A stretch of DNA of 64,000 bases from Pseudomonas sp. GM18 (lineage in GTDB: Bacteria; Pseudomonadota; Gammaproteobacteria; Pseudomonadales; Pseudomonadaceae): positions 78,666 to 142,665 of the forward strand of contig NZ_AKJT01000036.1 of the NCBI RefSeq assembly GCF_000282195.1, read 5' to 3'. Shown in pieces: positions 61,939 to 64,000 of this stretch; positions within the stretch are counted from its first letter, which is position 1, and every line of letters begins with the position of its first letter. The position numbers were made by a program, and so were the translations under genes. A model generated the notes under the pieces. It made no database searches. It worked only from the letters and a program-made list of their open reading frames with translations, and was not told the DNA's origin.

Positions 61939-62523
61939 TTACGACGGTTGATAAGAGGTATGAGCCATTCGTTCGGCCAGGCGCGCCACCCGCTCGCCCA
62001 AATGTGCGGCGGTACGGCGGTCTTCCAGGGGAGGTGCACATTCGGGGGATTGTTCGACGTTTGATTGGGCCATCGCCCCCAGCGAACTGCCGAGTCGGTT
62101 CAACTGCCCGTCGAACACGCCGATGCTGCTGCGCGCGGGCAGCAGGTCGAGGCCGACCCAGATCATCGAGTGCTGGGCGGCGAACACCGCCATCTGCAGC
62201 AACGTGTTGAGCTTGTCGCCGCACAGGCAGCCGGAGTTGGTGAACCCGGCGGCGAGTTTGTCGCGCCAGGGTTGGGCCAGGTAGAACGACGCGGTGGCCT
62301 CCATGAAGCCCTTGAACGCCGCCGAGGCACTGCCCATGTAGGTCGGGGCGCCGAAGATGATTGCATCGGCACGGTGCAAGCGTTCCCAGTGTTCGTCCAC
62401 GTCCTCCACCGGAATCAGCCGACAGGTGCTGCCCAGGTGCCGTTCCACCCCCAGTCCCACGGCTTCGGCCATGACCCGGGTGTGCCCGTAACCACTGTGA
62501 TAGACCACCACCACGTTGCTCAT
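61939..62523 (-). CDS. flavodoxin-like NAD(P)H:quinone-type oxidoreductase
   Basis: A 194-residue flavodoxin-fold protein of the WrbA/NADPH-dependent FMN reductase type. VVVVYHSGYGHTRVMAEAV is the FMN phosphate loop; ADAIIFGAPTYMGSASAAFK and GFTNSG are also typical. Role: electron transfer to quinones or other acceptors; the ligand is unproven. Start ATG 62523 has GGAGGAG upstream. Likely first gene of a pair with the alpha/beta hydrolase. Confidence 0.9.
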   Translation of the reverse strand: MSNVVVVYHSGYGHTRVMAEAVGLGVERHLGSTCRLIPVEDVDEHWERLHRADAIIFGAPTYMGSASAAFKGFMEATASFYLAQPWRDKLAAGFTNSGCLCGDKLNTLLQMAVFAAQHSMIWVGLDLLPARSSIGVFDGQLNRLGSSLGAMAQSNVEQSPECAPPLEDRRTAAHLGERVARLAERMAHTSYQPS

Positions 62524-62763
62524 TCCGGCTCCTCCAGAAGTGTTCGTCCTTTTGCGGCACGCTTTTTGTTGCACTTTCTGTTGCAAAAAGGCCGATACCT
62601 TCGGCTAATTGAAGAAATGGATTTTTGAGCGTAGACCGGACACAACACGAGTTAAACGTTGTTAATTTTCTACTGCGCACCTGACGCTGCGTTGCGTTGC
62701 CGAAAAAACTTGAGGAACATGCCCGAATAGCGCGTGATGACAGATGCAAGCAGGAGTGACCCG

Positions 62764-64000
62764 TTGACCCTTTCCCCCGAACAGGCCATCCATTTCGGCC
62801 CCTACCGGATCTACCCCGGACAACGCCTGGTGATGGAGGCCGACCAGCCCCTGCGCCTGGGCCGGCGGGCCATGGACATTCTGTTGATGTTGCTGGAGCA
62901 CGCAGGCCAGGTGGTGAGCAAACAACACCTGATTGCCCGGGTCTGGCCGAAAAGCGTGGTGGAAGACATCAACCTGCGCGTGCACATGGCGGCACTGCGC
63001 AAAGCCCTCGGTGACGGTCAGGCCGGCCAGCGCTACATCGTCACCGTCGCCCAGCGCGGCTACAGTTTTGTCGCGCCGTTTTCCCTGGAATCCATCGAAC
63101 AACGCCCCCAAAACGACGCCAATGAACCGGGCGGCCATAACCTGCCGGTCCGCCGGACTCGCATGATCGGCCGTCAGGCCTTGGTCGACAGCCTGTTGGC
63201 GCAACTCTCACAGCAGCGTTTCATCACCCTCGTGGGCCCCGGCGGGATCGGCAAGACGACCGTGGCGCTGCGTGTCGCCGAGCAACTGATCGGTCGCTAT
63301 CGAGACGGCATTCGCCTGGTGGACCTGGCACCGATCAACGACCCTTTGATGATCGGCGCGCACCTGGCGACGGCGCTGGGCTTGCGGTTGCATGACGACG
63401 ACCCCATGAACGGGCTCTTCACGTGCTTGCGCGAACGGCAGATGCTGCTGGTCATCGACAATTGCGAACACCTGATCGATGCCATTGCGTTGCTCAGCGA
63501 AAGCATCCTGCGCGCGGCGCCCCAGGTGCACATTCTGGCCACCAGCCGCGAAAGCCTGCGGGCCGAAGGCGAATGCGTGCAGCGCCTGGAATCGCTGGAC
63601 TGCCCGCCGCCCATCGCCGTGCTCGACCGCGCTCAGGCCCTGACATTTTCGGCGCTGCAATTGTTTGTCGAGCGGGCGATGGCCAGCCACGACAGCTTCG
63701 AACTGAGCGAAACCGACCTGCCGCTGGCGATTGAAATCTGCCGTCGCCTGGACGGCATACCGCTGGCGATCGAACTGGCGGCGGCGCAAGTCGGCAACCT
63801 GGGTTTGAGCGGCTTGCTGTCGCAACTGCAAGACAGTTTTCGTCTGCTTGCCCAAGGCTGTCAGACGACCCTGGCCCGCCATCAGACCCTGCGCGCCACA
63901 CTGGACTGGAGCTTCGAACTGCTCAATGCCTGCGAGCAAACCTGCCTGCGTCGATTGGGGATATTCCGGGGCGGTTTTACCCTGGAATCGGCGGCCGCCG
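62764..64000 (+). CDS. winged-helix regulator with NB-ARC-type ATPase (partial)
   Basis: The frame begins at TTG 62764, 7 bases after AGGAG, and is open to the right edge (412 codons). About 8-105 is an OmpR/CadC-type winged helix (LGRRAMDILLMLLEHAGQVV, then QRGYSFVAPF). About 125-300 is a P-loop ATPase: VGPGGIGKTT and LLVIDNCEHL, with LATSRESL as sensor. GIPLAIELAAAQ is the NB-ARC-like GLPLA motif. Such proteins resemble AfsR-like regulators with a TPR-type end that would lie beyond the window. Divergent from the flavodoxin gene. Confidence 0.9.
   Translation, partial: MTLSPEQAIHFGPYRIYPGQRLVMEADQPLRLGRRAMDILLMLLEHAGQVVSKQHLIARVWPKSVVEDINLRVHMAALRKALGDGQAGQRYIVTVAQRGYSFVAPFSLESIEQRPQNDANEPGGHNLPVRRTRMIGRQALVDSLLAQLSQQRFITLVGPGGIGKTTVALRVAEQLIGRYRDGIRLVDLAPINDPLMIGAHLATALGLRLHDDDPMNGLFTCLRERQMLLVIDNCEHLIDAIALLSESILRAAPQVHILATSRESLRAEGECVQRLESLDCPPPIAVLDRAQALTFSALQLFVERAMASHDSFELSETDLPLAIEICRRLDGIPLAIELAAAQVGNLGLSGLLSQLQDSFRLLAQGCQTTLARHQTLRATLDWSFELLNACEQTCLRRLGIFRGGFTLESAAA

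Noticed and set aside
1..64000. tRNA genes, CRISPR arrays, integrase or prophage structural genes
   Set aside because: None could be recognised. C4-like RNAs are phage-related in origin, but no phage genes lie around them.

Overview
The window looks like a chromosomal segment of a Pseudomonas of the fluorescens group. The basis is GC-rich codon use, REP-type repeats, Pseudomonas-specific small families (DUF6124, DUF3303), a LigD with phosphoesterase-ligase-polymerase order, an HcpA-type Hcp and a YcaC orthologue. No rRNA, tRNA, CRISPR array, integrase or complete insertion sequence was seen.

Region 1 (1-5.8 kb) holds small metabolic and hypothetical genes (an atypical SDR, a cupin, an ABM-like protein, DUF3303) and ligD. 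Region 2 (5.9-15.6 kb) is an orphan type VI secretion effector island: three identical 18-bp palindromes and a sigma54-like promoter precede hcp, vgrG, a DUF4123 adaptor, a 1553-residue RHS protein with a probable HYD1-type ADP-ribosyltransferase tip, and AT-rich immunity candidates. Region 3 (15.8-20.1 kb) has a DUF6124 gene and partner, a hybrid histidine kinase and an exported cyclase, bracketed by a decayed duplication. Region 4 (20.2-26.2 kb, minus strand) holds an FtsX/LolD-like ABC system with an AttH-like lipoprotein, then a membrane sulfatase-fold transferase.

Region 5 (26.6-43.4 kb) is one long, tightly overlapping plus-strand Wzx/Wzy-type exopolysaccharide operon. It encodes a UDP-glucuronate epimerase, initiating transferase, kinase-like protein lacking its P-loop lysine, Wza-like lipoprotein, Wzz-like protein, three glycosyltransferases, ligase/polymerase, flippase, two deacetylase-type enzymes, a periplasmic glycosidase-like protein and two acyltransferase-like proteins. 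A 27-codon relic of a UDP-glucose dehydrogenase gene lies immediately before the epimerase.

Region 6 (43.4-52.3 kb) has a small MITE inside a REP, an orphan antitoxin-like gene, a methyltransferase, a LysR/esterase divergent pair, an MscS channel with a cyclic-nucleotide-binding-like domain, and a four-gene operon (DoxX, ABM, amidohydrolase, YcaC).

Region 7 (52.6-59.1 kb, minus strand) is the most unusual. A unit made of a large Ig-like repeat protein followed by a C4-type antisense RNA and a DUF6124 gene occurs twice in tandem. In each unit the C4-like RNA can pair with sites flanking it, one of them at the DUF6124 Shine-Dalgarno. The variable pairing segment differs between the units on both partners, so each RNA appears matched to its own gene. 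Region 8 (59.2-64 kb) has LysR and AraC regulators, an alpha/beta hydrolase, a flavodoxin-like oxidoreductase, and the start of a winged-helix/NB-ARC regulator that runs off the window.
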